Source: Sulfitobacter sp. (GTDB taxonomy: Bacteria > Pseudomonadota > Alphaproteobacteria > Rhodobacterales > Rhodobacteraceae). Taken from it: a stretch of 9,815 nucleotides of DNA. The notes below the pieces were generated by a model. It was not told the DNA's origin, ran no database searches, and worked only from the letters and a program-made list of their open reading frames with translations. The stretch is from the NCBI GenBank assembly GCA_024636395.1, contig JAGXHD010000023.1, positions 1-9,815 of the forward strand, read 5' to 3'. How positions within the stretch are numbered: position 1 is the first letter of the stretch; each line of letters opens with the position of its first letter. A program made the position numbers and the translations under genes. Below, piece by piece: positions 1 through 5,589 of the stretch.

Positions 1-19
1 AGATGTGTATAAGAGACAG
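1..19. other. Nextera/Tn5 mosaic-end adapter (library artefact)
   Basis: The first 19 bases read AGATGTGTATAAGAGACAG, which is exactly the mosaic end used in Tn5-based (Nextera) sequencing libraries. A perfect 19-base match at the very first base of the window is best explained as untrimmed adapter at a contig or read end, not as part of the genome. Genomic sequence therefore probably begins at base 20, and anything upstream of the Lrp gene beyond that point is unknown. Confidence 0.95.
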
Positions 20-68
20 CCTCCAATATGAGATTTCCACCTAGCCTACCCCCCCGACGGCACGCATT

Positions 69-153
69 TTGCGCATAATGCAGCACGAGACTGGTCATTT
101 GCGCGCAAGTATTCTATCAATACCTAAAGATATGCGAAAGTTGCGCATTATGC
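69..153 (+). promoter_or_regulatory. Putative Lrp-type operator/promoter region with three TTGCGC elements
   Basis: Three TTGCGC hexamers start at 69, 99 and 141. The first and last belong to near-identical 13-mers (TTGCGCATAATGC at 69-81 and TTGCGCATTATGC at 141-153, 12 of 13 identical), and each contains the palindrome GCATNATGC. The middle one is a perfect palindrome, TTGCGCGCAA, at 99-108. The spacings of 30 and 42 bp are close to three and four helical turns, as expected where an Lrp-type octamer wraps DNA. A weak promoter can be drawn as TGGTCA (92-97), a 17-bp spacer and TATCAA (115-120), which puts the middle palindrome in the spacer. The third element covers the ATG at 150. This suggests negative autoregulation. 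The repeats are seen; the operator role is inferred. Confidence 0.4.
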
Positions 154-605
154 TCGACGAAATTGACAAACGTCTGCTGGAAGCGCTCCAGAAAGACGCC
201 CATCTCACGGCCCACCAATTGGCCGAAACGCTCAATCTGTCGCCTTCTCAAGTGGGGCGCCGCCGCCAGCGGCTCGAAGCGGACGGCGTGATCCGGAAAT
301 ACACCGCGCAGCTTGATCCGCGCAGGCTCGGCCTGGCGGTACAGGGATTTGTGCAAGTCCATCTGGGCACGCACGGGCCAGAGCATTCGACCAGCTTTGC
401 GCGCCTTGTCGCTGCCCGTGCCGAGATTGTGAGTGCTTGGACCATGACGGGGGATGCGGATTATCTGCTGCGCGTCTACTGTGAAGATCTACCCGCCCTC
501 AACCGGCTGATTCACGAAGTGCTGCTGCCCCATACGGCAGTTGCACGTGTGCACAGCCAGATTGTCATGGACCAGCTGAAAAGTGATGGCCCGCTGCCCA
601 CCTAA
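150..605 (+). CDS. Lrp/AsnC family transcriptional regulator
   Basis: A 151-residue DNA-binding regulator of the Lrp/AsnC (feast/famine) family, close to the usual length of about 150-165. Residues 2-50 are the N-terminal winged helix-turn-helix: it opens LDEIDKRLLEALQKDAHLT, and the recognition helix lies around SPSQVGRRRQRLEADGVIRKY. Residues about 66-140 are the RAM effector-binding and oligomerisation domain, with the characteristic GDADYLLRV at 101-109. Such proteins form dimers to octamers and often sense amino acids; the ligand cannot be read from the sequence. The ATG at 150 is chosen because the family normally begins within a few residues of LDEID. The frame is open upstream, with possible starts at TTG 69, ATG 78 and ATG 132, and no start has a strong Shine-Dalgarno sequence. 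The antiporter gene follows after 9 bp, so the two are probably one operon and the antiporter a likely target. Confidence 0.9.
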   Translation: MLDEIDKRLLEALQKDAHLTAHQLAETLNLSPSQVGRRRQRLEADGVIRKYTAQLDPRRLGLAVQGFVQVHLGTHGPEHSTSFARLVAARAEIVSAWTMTGDADYLLRVYCEDLPALNRLIHEVLLPHTAVARVHSQIVMDQLKSDGPLPT

Positions 606-614
606 AGGATCATC

Positions 615-2519
615 ATGGAAGGTTTTCTGTTTCAGGCCTCGATCTATCTCGCCGCCGCCGTCATCGCGGTGCCTATCGCAGCGCGGCTGGGGTTGGGCTC
701 GGTGCTGGGCTATCTGGCAGCAGGTATCCTGATCGGCCCCGTTCTGGGCCTTGTGGGCGCAGAAACGAAAGACCTTCAGCATTTTGCCGAATTCGGCGTG
801 GTGATGATGCTATTTCTCATCGGGCTCGAGCTTGAACCCAAAGCGCTGTGGGACATGCGCCACAAGCTGCTGGGCCTCGGCGGACTGCAGGTAACCCTCA
901 GCACGCTGGCGCTAATGGGTATCGCCATGGCTTATGGCCAGCCTTGGGGTGTATCGCTCGCCATCGGCCTGACGCTGTCACTCAGCTCGACTGCGATCGT
1001 GCTGCAAACGCTCACCGAAAAGGGTCTGATGCAGACTGCAGGCGGGCGCTCGGTCTTTTCCGTGCTTCTGGCGCAGGATATCGCAGTCATCCCCATGCTG
1101 GCTTTCCTGCCGCTCATCGCAGTGACCCTGCCCTCCGCTATCGTAACTCCCGATGGGTCCATTTCGGTGGATACGGCTGCGGGTTCAGAACACGGGGCGG
1201 GACATGGCTCCGCCGCCGATGCTGCCTTTTCCTTCATCGACAGCCTGCCCGCGTGGGGTGTGACGCTTATGACCATCGGCGCCATTGCCGGTATCATCAT
1301 CACCGGCGTGTTTTTCACCCGTCCCGTGTTTCGCTATATCCACTCGGCCAATCTCCGCGAGATGTATACCGCCCTCGCCCTCCTGATCGTGGTAAGCATT
1401 TCGTTCATCATGATGCTGGTTGGCCTGTCGCCCGCGCTCGGGGCCTTCCTCGCGGGCGTGGTCCTCGCCAGCTCCGAATTCCGCCATGAGCTGGAGACCG
1501 ACCTCGAGCCCTTCAAAGGTCTCTTATTGGGACTGTTTTTCATCACCGTGGGTGCCGGGATCAATTTTGTGCTGCTTGCGGATGATTTCGTCATCATCAT
1601 CGGGATGGCGCTACTCGTTATCGCGGTAAAAGGAGCGATCCTGTTCGTTCTGGGCCATATGTTCAAATTGCGCGGGCGCGACAAATGGCTGTTTGCACTG
1701 GGTCTGGCACAGGCCGGTGAATTTGGCTTCGTCCTCGTGAGCTTTTCGGTCGCGACCAATGTCATGCCGGACGGTGTCGCCGAGACGCTATTGCTGGTGA
1801 TCGCGCTGACGATGCTGATCACACCGCTGTTGTTCATCCTGCATGATGTCATTTCCAAACGCAGTGCGGATACCACCGTACGCCCGCCCGACGACGAAAT
1901 AGACGAGGAAGGTCCAGTCATCATCGCGGGCATCGGTCGCTTCGGGCAAGTGGTCAACCGTCTGATACAAGCCTCAGGCTTCGAGACGGTCGTGCTCGAT
2001 CACAACCCCGATACGATAGCGGTGATGCGCCGCTTCGGCTTCAAGGCGTTTCTGGGAGATCCGACCCGTCCTGACGTGCTACGCAAGGCGGGGCTCGCCG
2101 ACGCGCGGGTGCTGGTCGTGGCGCTCGACAATCGCAAGTCGGCACGCGCGCTGGTGAAATATGCCCGTGACCAGCACCCTGATCTGCATATCGTCGCCCG
2201 TGCCTATGACCGCGCGGATGTCTATCATCTCTATCAGGCCGGTGCGAACGACATCGTGCGCGAGATGTTCGACAGCTCCCTACGCGCGGGCCGCTATGTT
2301 CTGGAAAACCTCGGCCTGTCCGAATATGAGGCCGCGGAGGCGCATCGCATCTTCTATCACCACGACCGGATGTCGGTGCGCGAGCTTGCGGACCTGTGGC
2401 GCCCCGATGTGGCACCCGCCGACAATGCCGCCTACGTCAAACGCGCCAAGGAGCTTGAAAAAGATCTTGAGACCGCCTTTCTCAACCGCAACGACGATGA
2501 TGAAGAAAAGCGCGCGTAA
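615..2519 (+). CDS. KefB/KefC-like monovalent cation:proton antiporter (CPA2 family)
   Basis: A 634-residue inner-membrane antiporter predicted to exchange K+ (or Na+) for protons, similar in length and layout to E. coli KefB/KefC (about 600-620). Residues about 5-410 form the multi-pass Na+/H+ exchanger domain; the AQD at 153-155 sits where CPA2 proteins carry their ion-binding acidic residue. A hydrophilic linker (about 415-432) leads to a cytoplasmic RCK/TrkA-N Rossmann domain with GxGxxG at 439-444 (GIGRFG) and an acidic residue at the end of the second strand (D462). A charged helical tail ends the protein. A loop at about 178-208 is Gly/His-rich. The ATG is preceded by AAAGGA at 604-609, overlapping the regulator's stop codon. 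In E. coli, KefB/C are gated by glutathione and helped by KefG/KefF; no such partner gene is next to this one, so glutathione gating is unproven. The stop lies 4 bp from the stop of the opposing cobT. Confidence 0.92.
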   Translation: MEGFLFQASIYLAAAVIAVPIAARLGLGSVLGYLAAGILIGPVLGLVGAETKDLQHFAEFGVVMMLFLIGLELEPKALWDMRHKLLGLGGLQVTLSTLALMGIAMAYGQPWGVSLAIGLTLSLSSTAIVLQTLTEKGLMQTAGGRSVFSVLLAQDIAVIPMLAFLPLIAVTLPSAIVTPDGSISVDTAAGSEHGAGHGSAADAAFSFIDSLPAWGVTLMTIGAIAGIIITGVFFTRPVFRYIHSANLREMYTALALLIVVSISFIMMLVGLSPALGAFLAGVVLASSEFRHELETDLEPFKGLLLGLFFITVGAGINFVLLADDFVIIIGMALLVIAVKGAILFVLGHMFKLRGRDKWLFALGLAQAGEFGFVLVSFSVATNVMPDGVAETLLLVIALTMLITPLLFILHDVISKRSADTTVRPPDDEIDEEGPVIIAGIGRFGQVVNRLIQASGFETVVLDHNPDTIAVMRRFGFKAFLGDPTRPDVLRKAGLADARVLVVALDNRKSARALVKYARDQHPDLHIVARAYDRADVYHLYQAGANDIVREMFDSSLRAGRYVLENLGLSEYEAAEAHRIFYHHDRMSVRELADLWRPDVAPADNAAYVKRAKELEKDLETAFLNRNDDDEEKRA

Positions 2520-2523
2520 AACC

Positions 2524-3534
2524 CTAGCCCGCGCTGACCCCGGCTTCGGCGAATGTGGCCATGCCGCTGTGGCATTCCAACGCGGCGCGCACGATATGGA
2601 TCGCCAGCGCGGCGCCTGAGCCCTCTCCCAGACGCAGTCCAAGCGCTAGTAGTGGCGCCTTGTCCAGCGCGTTCAGCAGACGGCCGTGGCCACCCTCCGC
2701 GCTCAGATGCCCGGCGATGCAATGATCAATCGCGCCCGGGGAGGTATGCGCCAGACAGGCCGCCGCAGCCCCGCAGATGAATCCGTCGAGGATCACCGGA
2801 ATCCGCAAGGCCCGTGCGCGCGCGATCGCTCCCGCCATCGCCGCAATTTCGCGACCGCCAAGGCGGCGCAGCGTCTCCAGCCCATCGCCCTGACCGCTGT
2901 GCAGTGCCACACCTTCGGCCACAATGCTGATTTTATTTGCAAATTCTGCGCCATCCACGCCAGTGCCCTGCCCGGTCCAGTGCTCCGCATCCCCGCCCAG
3001 CAGGGCCGCCGCGAGGGCCGCGGCGGAGGTCGTGTTTGCGATCCCCATCTCGCCTACAACCAACAGGTCAGCCGCCGGATCGACAGCATCCCAACCTGTT
3101 GCAAGCGCTTCGACCAGATCATCGGCTAACAGTGCAGGCCCTTGCGTGAAGTCTTCCGTCGGGCGGTCAAGCGCCAGTGCGCGCACATCGAGCCGTGCTC
3201 CCGCCGCCCGGGCCAGCTGGTTGATCGCAGCTCCGCCGTGCTCGAAATTCAGAACCATCTGCGCGGTCACTTCAGCGGGAAAGGCCGAAACACCCCGGGC
3301 CGCCACCCCGTGATTGCCAGCAAAGATAATGATCTGCGGCGCCTCGATCCTGGGTCGCGCATCTCCGCGCCAGCCTGCATACCACTGCGCAATATCCTCG
3401 AGCCGCCCCAGCGCGCCGGGGGGCTTGGTCAGCTGGCCATTGCGTTCCGCAGCTGCATCGCGGGCAGTTGCATCCAGTTCCGGCAGAGCGCCAAGGGCTG
3501 CGCGAAACCCGTCCAGATCAGAAAAATCAGCCAT
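2524..3534 (-). CDS. cobT: Nicotinate-nucleotide--dimethylbenzimidazole phosphoribosyltransferase CobT
   Basis: Cytosolic enzyme that transfers phosphoribose from nicotinate mononucleotide to 5,6-dimethylbenzimidazole, giving alpha-ribazole phosphate for the lower loop of cobalamin. The 336-residue protein shows the family signatures: KPPGALGRLEDIA at 37-49, GEMGIANTTSAAA at 161-173, and near the C-terminus LGEGSGA, whose Glu304 corresponds to the catalytic base (Glu317 in Salmonella CobT). The ATG at 3534 is preferred over the upstream starts at 3549 and 3558 because GAGGG lies 8 bases before it and family members begin near this point. It is divergent from cobS and shares an 80-bp control region with it. 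In the Pseudomonas naming scheme this enzyme is CobU, while 'CobT' there is a cobaltochelatase subunit; this protein is not that one. Confidence 0.96.
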   Translation of the reverse strand: MADFSDLDGFRAALGALPELDATARDAAAERNGQLTKPPGALGRLEDIAQWYAGWRGDARPRIEAPQIIIFAGNHGVAARGVSAFPAEVTAQMVLNFEHGGAAINQLARAAGARLDVRALALDRPTEDFTQGPALLADDLVEALATGWDAVDPAADLLVVGEMGIANTTSAAALAAALLGGDAEHWTGQGTGVDGAEFANKISIVAEGVALHSGQGDGLETLRRLGGREIAAMAGAIARARALRIPVILDGFICGAAAACLAHTSPGAIDHCIAGHLSAEGGHGRLLNALDKAPLLALGLRLGEGSGAALAIHIVRAALECHSGMATFAEAGVSAG

Positions 3535-3614
3535 TTGAACAACCCTCATTGCCAGCACTACCTGGTCTGTTTACCCAATAGGGCGCAGCTCACAAGCGGC
3601 GAAAGGGCCACATC
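3535..3614. promoter_or_regulatory. Divergent cobT/cobS control region
   Basis: These 80 bp separate the two divergent cobalamin genes and must hold both start regions. Ribosome-binding sites are visible at each edge: GAGGG (minus strand) for cobT and GAAAGGG for cobS. A small inverted repeat, CCAG-N6-CTGG, lies at 3552-3565. A plus-strand promoter can be drawn as TTGCCA (3549-3554) with TACCCA (3572-3577) at 17-bp spacing, but the -10 is poor. The region is too short for a full cobalamin riboswitch of roughly 200 nt and I see no B12-box-like sequence. Confidence 0.4.
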
Positions 3615-4364
3615 ATGGATAAAACAGACCCCCTGCGCCAGCTTTGGCTGGCCGCCGTACTGCTCACGCGTCTGCCTTTGCCTCACTTGCCTGCAACGGC
3701 CTTCAAGGCGGGGCCGCGCGCGGTATGGGCCTATCCGCTTGTGGGGCTCGGCGTCGGCGCTGTGGCTGCTCTGGCGGGGCAACTGGCGCTCTGGGCAGGA
3801 ATTCCGCCGTTGGCCGCGTGCGCTTTGGCGCTCGGCGCGATGATGCTCCTCACAGGGGCCATGCACGAGGACGGCCTCGCGGATACCTGCGATGGTTTTT
3901 GGGGCGGCACATCCACCCCACGCCGCCTTGAGATCATGTGCGACAGCCAGATCGGCACCTTTGGCGTGCTGGCTCTGGTCATTGTCAGCCTTCTGAAAAT
4001 CAGCGCCTTGGCGGCATTATCTGGAAGCTGGTGGGCGGCACTGATCGTTGCGGCGGCGCTGTCGCGCGGCATGATGCCCGCGCTGATGTGGGCCTTACCC
4101 CCTGCACGCGTCGATGGCCTATCCCATAGTGTGGGCCGGCCGACAATGCGTGCCGCCGGCGCTGCTTTTGCAATCGGTGCAACGATTGCACTGGCAGGTC
4201 TGGGGCTCGCGGGAGTGCTTGTGATCGGGATCTCGGCGCTGGTCGGCCTGGCTACAGCATTGATCGCAAAGCGAAAGATCGGCGGGCAAACCGGTGATGT
4301 TCTGGGGGCCACGCAGCAGCTGAGCGAAGCGGTGATCCTGCTCACCTGCAGCGCCCTCGCATAA
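3615..4364 (+). CDS. cobS: Adenosylcobinamide-GDP ribazoletransferase (cobalamin synthase) CobS
   Basis: Integral membrane enzyme that joins alpha-ribazole (or its 5'-phosphate, the CobT product) to adenosylcobinamide-GDP, releasing GMP and forming adenosylcobalamin (or its phosphate). The 249-residue length matches the family (about 247 in enteric bacteria). Hallmarks are HEDGLADTCDGFWGG at 84-98, whose acidic residues are the expected metal/GDP-binding site, and KIGGQTGDVLGATQQLSE at 221-238. Several hydrophobic spans (about 40-62, 65-83, 113-135, 138-160, 178-215) fit a multi-pass protein. The ATG has GAAAGGG 7 bases upstream. It is divergently paired with cobT, so two consecutive final steps are encoded side by side. 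Its stop codon overlaps the terminator of the opposing carD gene. The Pseudomonas-scheme name is CobV. Confidence 0.96.
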   Translation: MDKTDPLRQLWLAAVLLTRLPLPHLPATAFKAGPRAVWAYPLVGLGVGAVAALAGQLALWAGIPPLAACALALGAMMLLTGAMHEDGLADTCDGFWGGTSTPRRLEIMCDSQIGTFGVLALVIVSLLKISALAALSGSWWAALIVAAALSRGMMPALMWALPPARVDGLSHSVGRPTMRAAGAAFAIGATIALAGLGLAGVLVIGISALVGLATALIAKRKIGGQTGDVLGATQQLSEAVILLTCSALA

Positions 4365-4400
4365 AAAAACCACGCCAGACGACAGGGTCAGACGCGGTTT
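4363..4400 (-). terminator. Intrinsic terminator of carD
   Basis: Read on the minus strand, arms at 4400-4387 and 4380-4367 pair at 13 of 14 positions when G-U pairs are counted, around a 6-base loop (4386-4381), and run into a U-tract (complement of the A-run 4363-4369). This is a classic Rho-independent terminator 22 bp past the carD stop. Two pairs are G-U on this strand; on the plus strand they become A-C and C-A mismatches, so the hairpin is weaker in the cobS direction and there is no good plus-strand U-tract. The run overlaps the last two bases of the cobS stop codon. Confidence 0.85.
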
Positions 4401-4421
4401 CTTGGTCAGGGGCTTTGGCGC

Positions 4422-4946
4422 TTAAGCGGCAGCGACACGGCTTTCCAGCACATCGCCAATTTGCTTGGCCGCGCCCAGCTCATCACCGCCTGCGACAGCC
4501 GAAACCTCACGTGTCAGACGCTCAAGCGCGGCTTCATAAAGCTGACGCTCGGAGTAGGACTGCTCGCGCTGGTCGTCCGTGCGGTGCAAATCGCGCACCA
4601 CTTCAGCAATCGCGATCAGATCACCGGAATTGATCTTCTGCTCATATTCCTGTGCGCGGCGCGACCACATCGCGCGCTTCACCTTGGCTTTGCCTTTGAG
4701 TGTTTTCATTGCGTGTGTAATCACGTCAGGCGAGCTCAGCGCGCGCATGCCGATTTCGGTCGCTTTGTGCGTGGGAACGCGCAGTGTCATTTTGTCTTTC
4801 TCGAAAGAAATGACAAACAACTCAAGCGTGATCCCGGCGACCTCCTGCTCCTCGACACTCACGATCTGCCCTACGCCGTGCGCGGGGTAGACCACGAATT
4901 CATTAGGGCGGAAATCAAGCTTTTTCGTTTTGGTCTTGGTCTTCAG
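4422..4946 (-). CDS. carD: CarD/CdnL family transcriptional regulator (start codon uncertain)
   Basis: RNA polymerase-binding global regulator. CarD proteins bind the beta subunit and wedge a tryptophan at the upstream edge of the melted -10 region, stabilising open complexes; in Rhodobacter sphaeroides CarD activates rRNA and other promoters. Counting from the CTG at 4946 the protein has 174 residues: a basic KTKTKTKK start, the RNAP-interacting Tudor-like domain (about 10-70, with FVVYPAHGVGQI at 17-28), and a helical DNA-binding domain (about 72-165) with the conserved wedge Trp at 94 (RAMWSRRAQEYEQ). The start is odd: no in-frame ATG exists upstream of the domain. An AGGAG (4952-4948) lies just before it, but the codon where homologs usually have ATG reads AAG (4943-4941). 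Candidates are CTG 4946 (1 base from the Shine-Dalgarno), or GTG 4985 and TTG 4991, both inside a hairpin arm. Domain content is certain; the 5' end is not. Confidence 0.9.
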   Translation of the reverse strand: MKTKTKTKKLDFRPNEFVVYPAHGVGQIVSVEEQEVAGITLELFVISFEKDKMTLRVPTHKATEIGMRALSSPDVITHAMKTLKGKAKVKRAMWSRRAQEYEQKINSGDLIAIAEVVRDLHRTDDQREQSYSERQLYEAALERLTREVSAVAGGDELGAAKQIGDVLESRVAAA

Positions 4947-4983
4947 TCTCCTGATGCGGCGTCGCCCGAGGGCATTGCGAAAC

Positions 4984-5025
4984 ACACGCAAAATCCACAG
5001 GACGATGCCTGCGGCGTTTGCGCGT
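4984..5025 (-). promoter_or_regulatory. Long hairpin in the carD 5' leader
   Basis: On the minus-strand RNA, bases 5025-5017 pair with 4992-4984 (9 pairs, one G-U). After a 2x2 internal loop, 5014-5008 pair with 5001-4995 (7 pairs, one G-U), closing a 6-base loop at 5007-5002. This 16-pair structure ends 31 bases before the carD Shine-Dalgarno. It has no U-tract after it, so it is not a terminator for carD. It could stabilise the message or regulate translation. The non-ATG candidate starts at 4985 and 4991 lie within its 3' arm. The pairing is seen; the function is inferred. Confidence 0.55.
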
Positions 5026-5095
5026 AAATTTTTATGGTCAGATGCGCCGTGGCAGAGCGGCGGCTTGATATGTTGCTAAGGATGTCATCTTCATT

Positions 5096-5124
5096 ACAAT
5101 AGCACAAATTGGCCGCCCCTGAAA
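5096..5124 (-). promoter_or_regulatory. Possible carD promoter
   Basis: In the gap between fdxA and carD (minus strand), TATTGT (5101-5096) is preceded by TGC, making an extended -10. The hexamer 17 bp further upstream, TTTCAG (5124-5119), is a poor -35. Transcription from here would give a leader of roughly 140 bases containing the hairpin at 4984-5025. The rest of the gap shows no gene or RNA I recognise. Confidence 0.25.
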
Positions 5125-5184
5125 GGCCGGGCAAACATCAATGGATTAAGGCGATGCCGAATTAATGCCCCGACTGCAACGAAT

Positions 5185-5205
5185 CGGCTGAACTCTGCTC
5201 AGCCG
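5185..5205 (-). other. Small hairpin over the fdxA stop codon
   Basis: CGGCTGA and TCAGCCG form a perfect 7-bp inverted repeat with a 7-base loop, and the upstream arm on the minus strand contains the fdxA stop codon. No U-tract follows, so it is not a standard intrinsic terminator. It might protect the 3' end of the message or be chance. Confidence 0.3.
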
Positions 5206-5534
5206 CCCTCGCCTGCCACTTCGGAGAAGATCTCCATCTTGCCTTCTTTCCCGTCCATCTCCTCTGCCGTGGGAAGCGGATCTTTCTTGGTGATGATCAC
5301 CGGCCAGAGGATTGAATACTTGCGATTGAACTCGACCCACTTCTCCATGTCCGGCTCAGTATCGGGGCGGATCGCATCCGCCGGGCATTCTGGCTCGCAT
5401 ACGCCACAATCAATGCACTCATCGGGATGGATGACGAGCATGTTTTCACCCTCGTAGAAACAATCCACAGGGCAGACTTCGACACAGTCGGTGTATTTGC
5501 AGGCGATACAGGAGTCGTTAACGATATATGTCAT
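5199..5534 (-). CDS. fdxA: Seven-iron ferredoxin FdxA (3Fe-4S and 4Fe-4S)
   Basis: Small cytosolic electron carrier of 111 residues, the normal length of the Azotobacter FdI-type family. Cysteines at 9, 12, 17, 21, 25, 40, 43, 46 and 50 match those of Azotobacter vinelandii ferredoxin I shifted by one. By that alignment C9, C17 and C50 hold the 3Fe-4S cluster and C21, C40, C43 and C46 the 4Fe-4S cluster. The typical C-terminal extension (EPDMEKWVEFNRKYS region, about 60-75, then an acidic tail) is present. The redox partner is not known from context. The ATG at 5534 is where the family begins, yet the bases directly before it on the coding strand are CCTCCTT, the opposite of a Shine-Dalgarno; only a weak GAGA lies further upstream. 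It lies 55 bp downstream of the S4 gene, so it could be cotranscribed with it or have its own promoter. Confidence 0.96.
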   Translation of the reverse strand: MTYIVNDSCIACKYTDCVEVCPVDCFYEGENMLVIHPDECIDCGVCEPECPADAIRPDTEPDMEKWVEFNRKYSILWPVIITKKDPLPTAEEMDGKEGKMEIFSEVAGEGG

Positions 5535-5589
5535 AAGGAGGATGTCTCTGTCAGATATGCTTGAACTCTAGCTAGAACAGGCGCGCACA

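Noticed and set aside
1..19. Possible genuine Tn5/IS50 end
   Set aside because: It is the engineered mosaic end, lies exactly at base 1, and no transposase gene or target duplication is present.
1334..1957. 207-codon minus-strand open frame inside the antiporter gene
   Set aside because: It is antisense to a well-supported membrane protein, its composition is Ser/Thr/Pro-rich as expected of a high-GC shadow frame, and it has no family resemblance.
3535..3614. Cobalamin riboswitch between cobT and cobS
   Set aside because: The space is only 80 bp and no B12-box-like sequence is visible.
3142..3843. 233-codon plus-strand open frame over cobT and the start of cobS
   Set aside because: It crosses two confidently identified genes in other frames and shows no recognisable domain.
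3731..4345. 204-codon minus-strand open frame inside cobS
   Set aside because: Antisense shadow of CobS, with low-complexity Ala/Ser/Pro content.
4461..5027. 188-codon plus-strand open frame opposite carD
   Set aside because: The CarD frame on the other strand is clearly conserved; this frame has no recognisable features or Shine-Dalgarno.
4943..5134. 63-codon minus-strand open frame before carD
   Set aside because: It would start at TTG without a ribosome-binding site and resembles no family. Only its last 10 codons (from ATG 4975) are kept as a possible leader in the carD start finding.
4992..5198. tRNA or small stable RNA gene between fdxA and carD
   Set aside because: I find no cloverleaf, 6S-like fold or promoter-terminator pair; the only clear structure is the leader hairpin assigned to carD.
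5542..5571. Short plus-strand frame after AAGGAGG (5535-5541)
   Set aside because: The ATG directly abuts the Shine-Dalgarno with no spacing and the frame closes after nine codons.
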